From Nectonema munidae (taxonomy: Eukaryota; Nematomorpha; Nectonematoida; Nectonematidae): a stretch of 64,000 nucleotides of DNA. Location of the stretch: the NCBI GenBank assembly GCA_030549495.1, contig JAUIRK010000855.1, positions 878,001 to 942,000 on the forward strand, written 5' to 3'. Positions within the stretch are counted from its first letter, which is position 1. Every line of letters starts with the position of its first letter. The position numbers and the translations under genes are program-made. The notes under the pieces are model-generated. The model saw nothing but the letters and a program-made list of their open reading frames with translations. It was not told the DNA's origin and searched no databases. Shown here one piece after another: positions 51,124-63,370 of the stretch.

Positions 51124-53132
51124 ATGTCTTTAAAAAGAGAAATTTTTGGAGGAAAATATAAAACAAAAAGAAGTAAAAAAATTTCGAAGAAATCAGAAGA
51201 AGCGCAAACTTCTAAACAGTATTTTTGAAACCTCAGAAACTTTACAAAATATTTTCGATTTGAATTATACATATGATCATGAATCTTTTGCAACTATCTC
51301 TCAAACATCTAGTGAAAGCGAAGAGTCAGAATCTCTGAATTTTTCTTCTACTGAAGATTTTTCAAGTGATTCTGTTTCTTCAGATGATGGTGGCAATGAC
51401 AGCAAAGTAAGCAAGTAAGGCATTTTGTCCAAAACACATCTTCTAAAACAAGAGTGATAAACTGCATTGAAGAGGCTCTCAATGAAGAAAACTTTGATAT
51501 TTTTGAGATGTTTAACTCCGTTTTGAAAGCTACTCCAAAAGAAAAAGAAAAAGGTTTTCAAAATTTAAATTTCACTTGGTCGACAAGAAAGCCATCAAAT
51601 ATAGGGAGGCAAAGTAGAGAAAAGATAATAAGAAACGTTGGTGTTAAAAGTAATGTTACAGCAAGCAATCCTCTTGAGTGTTTTCATTTGTTCATATGTA
51701 AAGAAATCATATTCGAAGTAGTTGAAAAAACTAATGTCTATATTAAAAAAAGAAATACTTATTTTTTACAGGATGCAAAATATCCTCATATAAAGTTAAC
51801 GAACGTTGAAGAAATAAAAGCTTATATTGGTATCAGTTATCTTCGGGCTTTGCTCAGGCAACACTTTTTAAGAGCATCTTTTTTGTGGTCAGAATTTGGC
51901 TGTCCTTTGTTTGCTTCTACAATGAGTTTGAAGAGATATTATTTTTTGAATAGACATCTTTGTTTTGATGACATTTTGTCTAGGCCTCAAAGGTGGACGT
52001 CTGATCGGTTTGCGGGCTTTCGAAGTATTTTTGAAATTTTCAATCACAATTGTTCAAGGTGGATGAATCCTTCTGTTTTTCTTACTCTTGACGAAACTTT
52101 ATACCCATCAAAGACTGCTATAAAGTTCAAAATTTATAATCCTTCCAAGCCCAACAAATATGGTCTTCTTTTCGCTCAATCAATTGCGTTGAGTATCCTT
52201 TCACATACCAGTCTTTAGTTTATTCTGGAAAACCTAAAAATGAAACGAGCCCTTACTATATTAAATCAAGCGATGAATCTGTGAAACAGCTTGTAAGAAG
52301 GCTGTCAAGAAGCTTAGAAGGGAGAAATCTTACTTTGGATAGATTTTACACTTCAATTCCTATAATTTTGTGGTTGTTAAAAAACGAATTACGTGTGTTG
52401 GAACAATAATGCCTAGTAAAAGAGGCATACCAGATGAAATCAAAAATATTGTTACAAACGAAAAAACGTCATACAAAGCAATTTGGGAGGCAACAAACTC
52501 AAAGTTTTTGAGTCTTCATTCCTATAATATTAAAAAGAAATCTAAACGTGACAAAGGAGTGCTGATTGCTTCATCATATCCATCACTTTTCGGAGTAACA
52601 AAAGATGATAAAAAAAGCCTGCAATGTTCAAATTATACGAATACACTAAAGGCGGAACAGATATTATAGACCAAAGAATTGGATATAGTACTGTAGTTAG
52701 AAAAAGTAGAAAATGGACTTCTAAAGCCTGGAGTTATATTCTTGATACTTCCAGAGTGAACGCAGGAACAGTCTTTTCCTTGAAAAATAATCCACGAAAA
52801 AATTATTCCTTAATGTTCGGAATCGATCTTGTGAAGGCATTAGTGATTCCTTATATAGCAGAAAAATCTCTGAGTGGTTTGTCTTCTAGTCTAAAAGAAA
52901 AAATTTATTGTTTTATTGGAAAAGCATAAAGAACTATTCCAATGCAAAGAACACAAATTTCATCAACGTTGGTACTGCAAGACGTTGCAAATCATGCCTC
53001 AGTAAAATTTCCGGAATAAATCATAAAAAGCAAAAGGATAATTTGAAAAAAATAAAACAACAGTGTCAAAAATGTGGCGAACCTTGTTGTAATGAACATT
53101 CAGTTTGTCGGTGTTTAACTGTTTTAATATGA
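51124..53132 (+). pseudogene. piggyBac transposase, near full length but broken
   Basis: A PGBD4-like transposase. An acidic N-terminus (51146-51418: SESEESESLNFSSTEDFSSD) is followed by the DDE_Tnp_1_7 domain at 51454-52218 (WTSDRFAGFRSIFEIFN, then LTLDETLYPSKTAIKFKIYN PSKPNKYG, holding a catalytic Asp), at about 52300-52380 (GRNLTLDRFYTSIPI, second catalytic region), and at 52624-52923 (KGGTDIIDQRIGYSTVVRKS RKW, a third). The C-terminal Cys-rich domain is CKSCLSKISG..CQKCGEPCCNEHSVCRC (52980-53125). Frame changes near 51420, 52200, 52380 and 52620 break it. Coding-frame similarity is otherwise high, so decay is fairly recent. Terminal repeats were not located. Confidence 0.9.
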
Positions 53133-53239
53133 ATGCTTGAAAATGTTTATAATAAAAATTCTTTTTTTTAAACTCATAATTTATATATATATAAGTTTGC
53201 ATAATATCCTTTTTTCAAAAATGAAAATGCGCCCCTTAT

Positions 53240-53790
53240 CAGCTTACATAAAAATGTCTTTCAAGAGCCCACATGACTACATCTGTATTTTCAAAATTTA
53301 GCAACAAAACATGTAAAAATCGATATAAACCAATTAGCAAGTATCAAAAAATACATTTAATTACATTAAATTATTAAAATGAACAAAGTATTTTTGTAAA
53401 CTTACATAAAAATGTCTTCGAAAGCTCACTTAACTACATAAGTAGTTTTTTGGAATGTACCAACAAACATGAAAACACTGATTTAGAACACAAAGTAAAT
53501 ACACAAAAAATATAATTGCAAGATTTCTTAACCTTTTTATAGATTCGCACCTTATTGATTTTGATCTTAAACTCACACGCCAGCTTAACTGCATATGTAG
53601 TTTTATCTTAAACTCACACGCCTGCTTAACTACATGTGTAGTTTTTGACTAATATTTTTGAAATAAGAATGAAAATTTTGTTTTCATCGTGATAAGGGCT
53701 TTACTTCATCTTTTCAAGTTTGAAATTTTTCGTGTTTTACACATATGACCATTCAAAATTGTGTTTTCTACATATGTAGTTTAGTAGGTT
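53240..53790. repeat. Palindromic short repeats downstream of piggyBac
   Basis: A TTAACTACAT(A/G)TGTAGTTTT-type palindrome or half of it occurs about five times: near 53275, 53435, 53588-53605, 53628-53643 and 53768-53783. Some are preceded by CTTACATAAAAATGTCTT (53244, 53401) or AAACTCACACGCC (53569, 53606). Spacing is irregular. They may be subterminal transposase-binding repeats of the piggyBac element. Confidence 0.7.
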
Positions 53791-54159
53791 ATTAAAACGT
53801 TGTTAATATATTTTGTCTATTTGGCATATATATGTTTATAATACATAATAAAAATGAATAAATAAAATAATTTAAAAACAAATAAATATAAAAGTAAATA
53901 TGAACAATCGTTTGAAGCGCATTTTGGAGGCTAAAGTATACTCAAAAACAATATATAATAATAAAATATCAATTGAAAGCATCTGTCATTTTGATTGATT
54001 GATAATCATGTTTAGCCTGAGGTTTGAAAAAAAGCTCAGCGCCACCTTCAGATCATTTGAAATATATCTAGATATGCATAAACAAGTAATAAAATATCAT
54101 AATTTTTTTTAGTTTTGAGTAATTTTATAGAGGTCATTTTACCCTACCTTATATCTGGG

Positions 54160-54910
54160 TTAACCCCAGATGGTCAAACTATGTCCCGTGGGCCACATTC
54201 GGTTCTCCAAAGGTTTTTGTGCGGCCCATGAGATACTAAAGTCATTCATTCTTCGGTAGTTTAAATTATTGATGCAAAAAATGCTTGACTAGAAACTTTT
54301 AGATGTTCAAATTACACGAGCATAATACCGTTTAAACTATTTTCACCAAAATGGCTTACTTTTTTCTTTTCCTGTTTTCATTTTCACAATTGAGTTATTA
54401 AATTGTAAAGAATGAATTTACTTTTGTGTATTCCTTATTTTTCATTGGAGATAATAAATCGAAAAAAATCTTCTTCTGAAAGATAAGAATTTTGCTTCAT
54501 TCTTTTTATGGCGCCATTATTCGATTATAACCCTTCTGGCAAACTAATTTTTTTGTTTTAAGTTAAATATTGAAGTATTGCAAATTGAAAAATGGCTTTT
54601 TACTCCAGTTAATTTATTCAACTTAATTTTTTCCATTAATTAAATATATGAACTTTTAAGTTGAAACTTTTATGTAAATTATTACCTGCAATTCAGTAGC
54701 TATATATTTAATCTATTGTAAAAATTTTAGATTTTTTTGTGGTTTTTGTGACTTCAAAAATTTGTATAAAAAAGTAGTTCTTTATAATAAAATTACCTCA
54801 AAATATTCTTTCCTGTATAAAGCTAAGAAAAAAAATCTATTTATAAAATCACATAAAGTTGCACACAATAAAAAGTATATAGATTAATTTAACGCCATCT
54901 ATGGAAAAAA
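54160..54910. mobile_element. hAT-like non-coding repeat
   Basis: It begins with a hAT-type terminal sequence CAGATGGTCAAACTATGTCC CGTGGGCCACATTCGG. 54768-54905 is 85-90% identical by eye to 59110-59245 (ATATTCTTTCCTGTATAAAG, ATTTAACGCCATCTA), showing a dispersed family. No coding capacity was seen. Confidence 0.6.
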
Positions 54911-55107
54911 ATTTTCAAATGTGAATATTACACATGTTTTTTTTCATTTGAAAAATTTTTCATGATGCAAAAAGAGTAAATGTTAAGATTTGAAGAATAA
55001 ACAAAATGAAGTCAAAAATTAAAAAAAATAGCATAATTTAATTTTATGGAATAATAAGATTGGTAAATAGTAATTAGAAAGTTTATTTCATTATAATTTT
55101 ATTTTTT

Positions 55108-55850
55108 ATGAAAAAAGCTAAAATTAGTTATGTAACATTTTTGCTAATAACAAACAAAGGACTTAAAAACGTTAACATCTCAATTGAAAAAGAAAAAGTA
55201 GAACAGGTAAAAAGATTTCAATATTTTGGCGCTGTGATAGAAGAAAATTTACGAAATGAAGCTGACTTAAAAAGTGGGTTTGCAAGAGCTAAGCAAAGTT
55301 TTTGGAAAGATAAAGAACTGATGACAAATAACCTCCCCATCAAGACAAAAAACTTCTTAATTTACAAGTTTGGTCTGTTTTTAGGTATGGATCGGAAGTC
55401 TTTTCATTGACAAATGTTTTGCGGAAAAAAATAGATGCGTTTGAGATGTGATGTTACAGAAAAATTCTACGAGTTAGCTGGACAGATAAGATGACGAATG
55501 AAGCTGCATTAAAGAAGGTTAAAGAACAAAGGCCAAAACTACTTAACATGATACTTGAAAGAAAAGCAAAATTCTTTGGGCTTAAAAACACAGAAGAACT
55601 AAAGTCAATAGTTGAAGATAATGGGAAAAAGTAGGAAGAAACAAACAAGTAGGAAGAAACAAAAATGTCAAAGAACATGGTGGATTGATGATGTCAAAGA
55701 AATGACTGCCAAAAAAAAGCTTGAAGAAATTTTCAAATTGACAGAAGATGAAAAAAGCTGGAAAAATTTTATAAAAAAAAAATTGAAAGCTAAAAAGAGT
55801 TACCAAAGATCGATATCGATCATGGTGAAGAAGAAGAAGAAAGATATATG
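55108..55850 (+). pseudogene. LINE reverse transcriptase C-terminal fragment
   Basis: 55108-55410 encodes KEKVEQVKRFQYFGAVIEEN and DLKSGFARAKQSFWKDKELM, and 55435-55850 continues in other frames (RRILRVSWTDKMTNEA, KAKFFGL, RTWWIDDVKEMTAK). This is the usual thumb-to-tail region of an endonuclease-type non-LTR element. At least two frame changes and several stops; 5'-truncated. Confidence 0.75.
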
Positions 55851-55861
55851 AATGAGGAGAA

Positions 55862-57321
55862 AAATCTCAAAAATGTTGATAAAACGCGCAACTTTGCAAT
55901 TGGAAAAAACAAAACATTTTTACGGATTTTATTTATTTGCAGTCTTCAGTGTGTTCGCAAAATGTACGTAAGAGAAAGAACGCATAAAAGATAATCTACT
56001 GTTATCAGTACACAGAATGGAAAATACTAATAATAATATAAACTTTTGACGGAATGAAAGTATGAAGAACATATGTGTAAGAGCTATGAGAAAGTTTTTT
56101 GTGCTTCTACTATGGCTTCAAAGATGTTAAATGAATAAGTATAGCAGAAAAAACTTTTTTTTACAAAAATATACTACGTTATAAATTTATTTCAATTTAA
56201 CTTTCTTTGTTTCGGTAACAGTTTGGATGGAACATCGTCAATGGATGACGTAAATTTACTTGAGGAACGTCGAACCAATTTAACAGGTGAAATACGATAT
56301 TTTGTTTTAATGATTTTATAGTTATTCAAAAACATAATTGAGAAAGAAATGAATCCAATATTGCTATAAAATGCTTGTCGAAGTATATGCGCTTTTTACT
56401 CCATTTCTGTCCCCTTCGTCTACCGGCAAATGACTGTGTCCTATCGACGTTTATCTTTAAAAGAAACGCCATTTTTTGTCTTTGTTCTTCTCGTATCTAT
56501 TGAAAATGAAGCATTTATTTGAATTGGAAAAGCTAAAATAGAACTGAACAGTTGAATCATGGTATTTAGTTATTTTAGCCGAGGGCGAAATTTTCTTAGA
56601 CCAACCACTGGGTAGCTAACTTCTACCCTTATTGCTACTGCTTCACTATTTGATTTTGTGGAGAGTAGAATAGGTGTATATATCGATGTGAAGAACATCA
56701 GCACACCTACCTTCACAAGCACTCATCGATTTTCAACAAAGTATTGATCTTGTGCAATCGAGTTCCTTTTTGTGATGGAAGTCAGTGTAGTAGTTTAGCG
56801 TAGCAGCACAAAAGCAAGCTCTCACTCCTGTTCTGAATCAATACTTATACTCTTTGCAACAACCCTTCCCAGGTACTCATTTATCTTTCTTACACAGCCA
56901 TTTTTTATGATAAACGAATTTGAGCATCAATTTCTCCAACGCCAAAATTCTATCCGAGTACATACCATTTCCAATTTTTTTTAATTTTTTAAAAGGCATA
57001 TTTCTAGCTTTATACAAAATTCATAACACGAAAAAGTGCATGTTGCAAAGTTTTACGTACACTAGAGAAGCAAATCCCGGATAATTATTTGTAGTAAAAA
57101 TGAAAAAAAAAATTTATACCTGTGTTCAAGGGCGCAACCAGAGATCATTGACCCCTCCTTTTTTTTATTCAAGTTTTTATTTAAGCTTTTTTTATTAACT
57201 TTCTTATGTTATTACAACATTATCGTTCGATGATATTATGGAGAGTTTGCGTATAAAACAGAGTTTCGGAGTTTCTTTTAACACCTATATAAAATAATAT
57301 GATATAGGAAAACAAGATTTA
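55862..57321. other. Intergenic DNA with one exon-like stretch
   Basis: Mostly AT-rich. The only coding-like piece is at 56222-56286. A GGGCGCAACCAGAGATCATT motif at 57131 resembles another hAT end. Confidence 0.4.
56222..56286 (+). CDS. Orphan exon candidate
   Basis: Acceptor TTCGGTAACAG, open reading LDGTSSMDDVNLLEERRTNL T, donor GTGAAA. Composition (Asp/Glu/Arg, no low complexity) looks like a host exon, but no partner exon was found, and the phase does not match the locus at 62.8 kb directly. No function recognised. Confidence 0.3.
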
Positions 57322-57588
57322 TACGACTATCAGTGTCGGATCCAAGAAGGAGGCCTCATGGGCCTATGAAAATGGCTTTGAAAATTAGCCTTACTAATGT
57401 ATACTCTTACATGTATAAAAATATATTTTTGCAATTTATTCGTGGCAAACATAGGTAATTAGTGATTCTAAAACACATAATACAGCTGTCGTATTCTCGG
57501 AAGACTTTTAGCAAAATTGCAAAAAAAATACATAGATTTCGCCCCCCCCCCTCCTATAAGAAATTTCTGGATCCGCCACTTACGACTA
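57322..57588. mobile_element. hAT-type MITE with 8-bp duplication
   Basis: The 251-bp element (57330-57580) lies between TACGACTA at 57322-57329 and 57581-57588. Ends: CAGTGTCGGATCCAAGAAGG on the left; inward from the right AGTGGCGGATCCAGAAATTT. It contains a C-run (57541-57550). Non-coding. Confidence 0.88.
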
Positions 57589-58179
57589 CCTAATGCAGGT
57601 CGACCAGATGTCCTGATTTGCCTGGACAAAGCGAATTTTTGTAAAGAAAAAATTTTATTGTCCATATTTCTGTCTCATAACGCAAATGTAGAGGGAATAC
57701 TTCTTTGCTGGACCGTGAATAGAATGATTGTAAAAATCGATTAGCTATTGAAACAGTGAAATGCATTCTGATAGTAAACTATAACTTTAAAAAAGCTACT
57801 TGCTGTGAATTTTATCGATTTCTTCGCTAAAATAAAGAAATTCTTTATATTAGAATAAAGTATTGAAAAAATCGGCATTTTTATTCGGTTCAATTGAAAC
57901 CTTTAAAAATTGGTTCAGAATTCGTTTGATTCAAACCAGTTTCGGCATACGGTACGTTACGTTTCCAAATTGCCGTAGCGTAAAAAAGCTTACGAAAAAA
58001 ACGAAATTGTACATTCTTCATCGAACATTTTAATTGAAAATAAGTTCATCAAGTTGAAGTGAGTTACTTGAGATTTATGATTTATTCCTTAAGTTTCACT
58101 TACTTGACACCACTTTATTAAAACATACTAAAAGATAAGCTCATATAAACTCTCCTGAAATATGTTCAGATAATAACCA

Positions 58180-60425
58180 AAAAATCACCCTTAAAATTGG
58201 GGGGGGGGGGGGGGGCTTTTTTATTTAACTTTAAAAATTTATAATAAAGGAGAATTTGTCGCACTGTAAGAACTTTGGACCAAGAAGGGGTCACTGAGGA
58301 GATCGTTTTACGCAGACTATTGCATCGATGTTGGGTCATTTGCGATTTTTGCCAATAAGTCACATCTAAAAGAATGAATAAATTAGTCTTTGATTTGAGT
58401 TAAACTATTTTTACTTTTTTATTGCTTTTGAGGCCTGATTTCATAGGTGTAAATGTGCATTTTTCTTAGCGGTTTAAAAAGCCTTTTGTGTTCTGAAGCG
58501 TTAGCATCCACTTTTCTGAAATCCGTCAAATGAAGCTTGCATTGGAAGTGAAGCATTCGAGTTCAGAAAACATAACTATTGACTATTTTAAATGTCAAGC
58601 TGAACGATTACACAAATTCAGGTTTGATAACAAAGAAATTCTTTTGCAAAATATTAAGTATGATTTGAAATGTTTCAGAAAATATCTGTTATCAAAAAAT
58701 CCCACAACATAGGAAACAGTTGATATTACCTGTCAGCAAAGATATCATATTGAATGTGCTAAGAAGTTCTAAACTTGTAAATTTGAAGCATATCTTCCTG
58801 TCAAACGATACCGTTAGAAGACTAATAGGAGAGATGTCTAATGACATATCAGAGGTGGTTTTATTGATTAGGAATTCGATTTTCAACTTTTTGCAAAGGA
58901 TTTAATTTAAGAAGCATAAAACTCGTGTTTGTTTTCAGATTTATGCAAAAAATTCGAAAACTCTTTGCTGCACTCAAACGTGAGGTCTCTTTCTAAACCA
59001 AAATTTTCCAAACCAAAATTTGCCAAATGATACTGTGAAAAGAAATCCATGAATTTCTGCAAAGCCTGCTAGACGAGTGTTGAATTTTCTGATGTCCATT
59101 TTCGTTTTTAGTTAAAAAGTTATTCTTTACAATAAAATTAAGTCAAAATATTCTTTCCTGTATAAAGCTAAAAAAGAATCTACTTATAAAATCACATAAA
59201 GTTGCACACAATAAAAATTATATAGACTAATTTAACGCCATCTAGAACATAATAAAATGAAGTGATGAATGATTTGATGTCATGAATGATGAAAAACAAA
59301 AATTTTACTACATTGTGATAAAAAATTGACACCTTTTGAAATCATTCTTAGACAAGAAAAATTTTGCTTGATTTTCAAAAATATTTGTTGATGAAGATGA
59401 GATATCCCAGAGGCCATAAAATACCGTGCAACATATCTTATTCAAAAAAATTTCTCTCTATTTTCCTAATCTACAAAAATTTGAAAAATACTATCAATTT
59501 ATCAAAACACCGTTTATAATCTCAATAGACTTCTTAATTAAAGTACAGTTTATTGATTTGGCTAATGATTTTGTGAGGTGCAAAACATGTTTTCCTGAAA
59601 TATCTCATAGCGATTTTTCGATTGAAATGGGGCATTCCTATGCTGATGTTGCAAAGATTGTTCTGATTCGATTTGCCACTACATACGAGTGTGAGCAAGA
59701 GTTTTCCATGATACTTGCCATTGAAACCAAATCCCGGAACAGATGGGTAAGTGGGTAATGATATGAGATTTGCATTGGCCAAAACATAGCCAAATTTAAA
59801 CCTACTGGTTAAAAAAAAGATGATGCCATCTATCCCATTGAGATTTGCATTGTTCAGACAATGTTTGAATAAAGAAAGGTGTCAATTTTTTAGTACAGTA
59901 GTTTATATGATGATTTATTTTTTTTAATGAGACCCCGATCTATTAAATAATTATAGTTAGACCGCTACGTCGAAATTTTTTAGAAACTTTGTGAACAACT
60001 TTTCAAGCTCAACAAGGCAATAAAATCATTCATATATGATAGATCACTACTCATCAGATGTAATTAAGTCTTTATCCCTCCTTATTGAAATTTACCAGTT
60101 ATTGAAACGGATGGTCACCGTCTATCTGTATAGTCCATAAGATAGAGATGCTATACTCTAACCAATTAAAGGTTTCATACCATGACTAAAAATGTTCTCT
60201 TGTAAATCTTTAGGGAGCTGAGTTTTTGGTTGCGCCGATTTTATATTTGGTGTTCGAAGGATAAAAGTGTCTTCTAAAGACCATATGGAAAGAGTTGTAT
60301 TAGAGAACTCATTGGTAATACAGTGAGAATTATCGGACAGTAGATTGATTATTCGACAACCCCCCTATCCAATGCAATATTGATTAGGAGCTAAAAGATA
60401 TTTCTCAGCCTCGCATCTCACTACT
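58180..60425 (+). pseudogene. ZBED5-like hAT, longest copy
   Basis: It starts with a G-run (58199-58215) and the 5' sequence shared with other copies. Coding fragments follow in order: 58530-58712 (LALEVKHSSSENITIDYFKC), 58720-58905 (HIFLSNDTVRRLIGEMSNDI), the C-terminal 59560-59758 (LANDFVRCKTCFPE, IRFATTYECEQEFSM, ETKSRNRW), and the 3' end to about 60425. A roughly 140-bp foreign repeat (59110-59245, same as 54768-54905) sits inside and the middle of the gene is deleted, so no transposase can be made. Confidence 0.82.
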
Positions 60426-61496
60426 TGTCAACAAGCCTGTTTCACATCAATTGAATTGGTTAGGTGGATTGATTACTCTGTACTGAAATGCATTGTTGCT
60501 TAAAATTAAATTTTTTGAAATGTTACCAAGTTTGATTTATTAACACAGAAAAACAAAGAATCATTTTATATAATCTTCATATCTTCTAGCTACACTAATA
60601 TTCAGTCAGTATAGTAAATTGTTTGAAAATTTATTTAGGATTTGGGTCTATGAATTGACAGCTATGTAGCTGTGAATTTAAATTTGGCCATTTTAAATAG
60701 AAATTGAAGGTTGAAAATTTTTGGAAGAAATATTCAACAAACTTTAAATTTGTATAAATTAACTATTCAAATTCCTAAGTATACGCTAAAAATTACATGA
60801 AAATGAAATTATTTTTACTAAGTTTTATTAGCAAAAATTTTAAGCAAAGTGTAAAAACATTGCCAACTATTCCCAAAAATCTTGATAAGAAAAAAACTAA
60901 AACATCAAATAAAATGAACATCTAAGGATTAAGATGCTGTATATTTGTTTTCTGGAATAAAAGACTTGATTCTTTAAATTAGCCCCTTCGTCCGACTTCA
61001 AGTAGGGGGGGGGGGGGGGGGGGGGTGCTGATCAAGGGAAGGGGGCAAAGCTGATTTTAATGGGTCTGGGACTATAAGAATATGTATACATTCATATATT
61101 TCAGGGGTGTTTCAGAGGGCCAAAATGAATCCGAAGGGGACTTGTTTGGAGTAGTGCTTTCTCCAGGATCTTTGCTATGAAGATCGAAGATCAAAAAGGA
61201 ATGCTTAACTCGAATTAAAAATCAAATATGAAACAGAAGGAAAAGTGGATGTCTATATGCAGAAATTTAGAAATGATGAATTAGGATATAACACAAGCAT
61301 TGCTTTCATACTCCTCTATAGCACTGAGTGTGAAAAAGAATTAAATGAAGCAAAAAAAAAATCGTTAGCAAAAATGTCTTGTCTGTATATTTCAGAAAAT
61401 TTTACTTCGCTATCGTTCGTTATAAACGATATTTACGAAGAAATCGACGAAAATATCGTTTTTTGTTCCAATCTAACTAAGATAAGTTATGTATGC
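60426..61496. other. Intergenic DNA, no gene assigned
   Basis: A 21-bp G-run occupies 61005-61025, followed by GGGAAGGGGGCAAAGC. The open frame 61245-61529 (94 codons) has no splice support or homology, and its 3' end runs into a MITE. Confidence 0.45.
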
Positions 61497-61735
61497 AGGT
61501 TGACTATCACTAATCCGCCATCATTGTGACTTAGAGCGTGTCTGATTTGTCGTTTTGTGAGAACAGCGATGTATTATGTTAAAATCCGCCAAACATGCAA
61601 AATAATTTCAATAATGTAAAATTTTTAAATTATAAACTTTTCTTTAAAACTTTTTTGAAAAAGTTATCAAGTTTTGACAAGATTATTGAAAGCACCGGAT
61701 TACTGATTAGCGGATCAATGATAGTCGTTGACCCG
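61497..61735. mobile_element. Tigger/pogo-type MITE
   Basis: The left end CAGGTTGACTATCACTAATC and the right end (inward, CGGGTCAACGACTATCATTG) are imperfect inverted repeats with CCGC following in both. TA follows the right end. About 240 bp, non-coding. Confidence 0.7.
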
Positions 61736-62822
61736 TAATAAGAAAAGATTGCATTATCCATCATAATCCATGAAATTTGGCAAAATCATCACCTTCACAT
61801 AATACCTTTTCAAAGTCGTGAATTGAAGGATATGTCATTTGTATGCCTACCTATAAAGTCTTGATTTTTAAGCTCAGAACCATTAGAAGAGTTAATAAAA
61901 TAAACTTTAGACCAACTATTTAGGTTGGACAGGATTTATGCCAAATTTCATTTTAACGCAAATTGTGCTCATTAACCTCGGTTTGCTGGCCTTTGAGATT
62001 GAGGAAAAGGGTTTATAAAGAATCAAGCAATATGTGTAAGTAAATTTAGCGTCACACATTTATTTTGATTAATCCTTTTTAAAAAATTATACAAACTAAT
62101 TAATACATTCAATCAATAGCGAAGCCTACACTTTTAATATTTATTACTAGTCATATTTATAAGCCTTCTCTAATCCAGTGTTTTGGAAATTTCGTGAAAA
62201 TATAGATGAGCGAAAATTGTGAGAATTGAAACAGCATGCATTATATTGTTCATCTCGCTACACCTTCAAAAATTCATTTTTAAATTTGATTTATGCGTCT
62301 AAAATGAAACGTCTTCTCGAAACTTACAAGTGCGTATCAATTGCCAAACTCTTTCATTTCATTTTATATGAAGTCATTAAAAATTTAGGAGCAAAGTGTT
62401 GCCATCAAGATGAGATAAGATTTAATTTCAAATCTAGGTTCATCATTCAATTGACCTTGTTCAAACGATGTCTCAAATGCTCTGAAACAGTTTCATTAAA
62501 ATATTCATCCAACGTTCACCCCATTTCAACTTCATCATAATTTTTGCGATTCACCAGACCAAATTCATAATCTTATAATTTAATGGGAGAGAGACCGTTT
62601 GATTCAAATTCACTTAGAGCTAGGGTGAATTTTGCTTTGAATAGAATTTTCGGAGGGTGCACACTACGCTCTAAGCCTTTCCTGGATACCGGCCTCATGG
62701 GATGAGTTTATCGTTTTAAGGACGCTAACATTGTGTTTTAAAGATTTCACTAGAAAGAAGATTTTTTGAATGAAATCCCAGCCAAAAGCGACTCAAACTG
62801 AGCAATCTTTATTTGTTTTTAG
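61736..62822. other. Intergenic DNA, no gene assigned
   Basis: 62226-62540 is open for 104 codons but shows AT-driven composition and no homology. A GC-richer patch at 62650-62700 is unexplained. Confidence 0.4.
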
Positions 62823-63310
62823 ACAAAATGCAATGCTGGATATAAAAGAACAAGAGTACCAGCTGTGCCTGAAAAATGAACAAGAACCAGATGCCGCCTT
62901 ACTCAACATTCCTAGGCCATCTTCTAGAGCTGGTGCCTTCATTCTGCAAGAATTGCTACATCTGTGGCTTCTATGGCAACAACTCCAGCTTCACCAACAT
63001 CGCCACTTTGGTCGAGAGAAACAAACAGGGTACGCCGGAAGAAAATCCGGTCTACAACAACTACCACCGAAAGAGTGTTACCGATGGATTTGCCTCTGGT
63101 GACAAGTACACTCTGAATCTACACAAAAAACACACCTCATGCATCATATGTAGCCAGGACCGAGAAAAAAATGCTGCAAATTCCTCAAAAAAGGTCCTCC
63201 ACTTTTCTTCTCGGGAGTCTTTCGTGGAAAACGCATGGAAAACTACACCTACCCCCAAGATATATTGCCTAAAACAGACTTCTTACTTCTTAGACAAACT
63301 AATGAACTGA
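62823..63310 (+). CDS. Unrecognised coding locus, GC-richer than surroundings
   Basis: After a TTTGTTTTTAG acceptor the sequence is markedly GC-richer and open in more than one frame. The longest starts at ATG 62876 and gives 144 aa: MNKNQMPPYSTFLGHLLELV, a Cys cluster CKNCYICGFYGNNSSF, then YNNYHRKSVTDGFASGDKYT and CIICSQDREKN, stop at 63308-63310. A second frame from the acceptor reads NAMLDIKEQEYQLCLKNEQE PDAALLNIPRPSSRAG, also protein-like, and stops near 63102. The true product may use one frame, or switch by splicing. The paired CxxC sites could bind a metal. I do not recognise the family. AATAAA at 63365-63370 suggests a 3' end. Confidence 0.5.
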
Positions 63311-63364
63311 TTGACTTACTATCAATGTAATGATAAGAGATCAACTGTATTTCTTTTACCTTCA

Positions 63365-63370
63365 AATAAA
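63365..63370 (+). terminator. Poly(A) signal AATAAA
   Basis: Hexamer 55 nt after the stop of the 62.8-63.3 kb locus. Confidence 0.4.
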
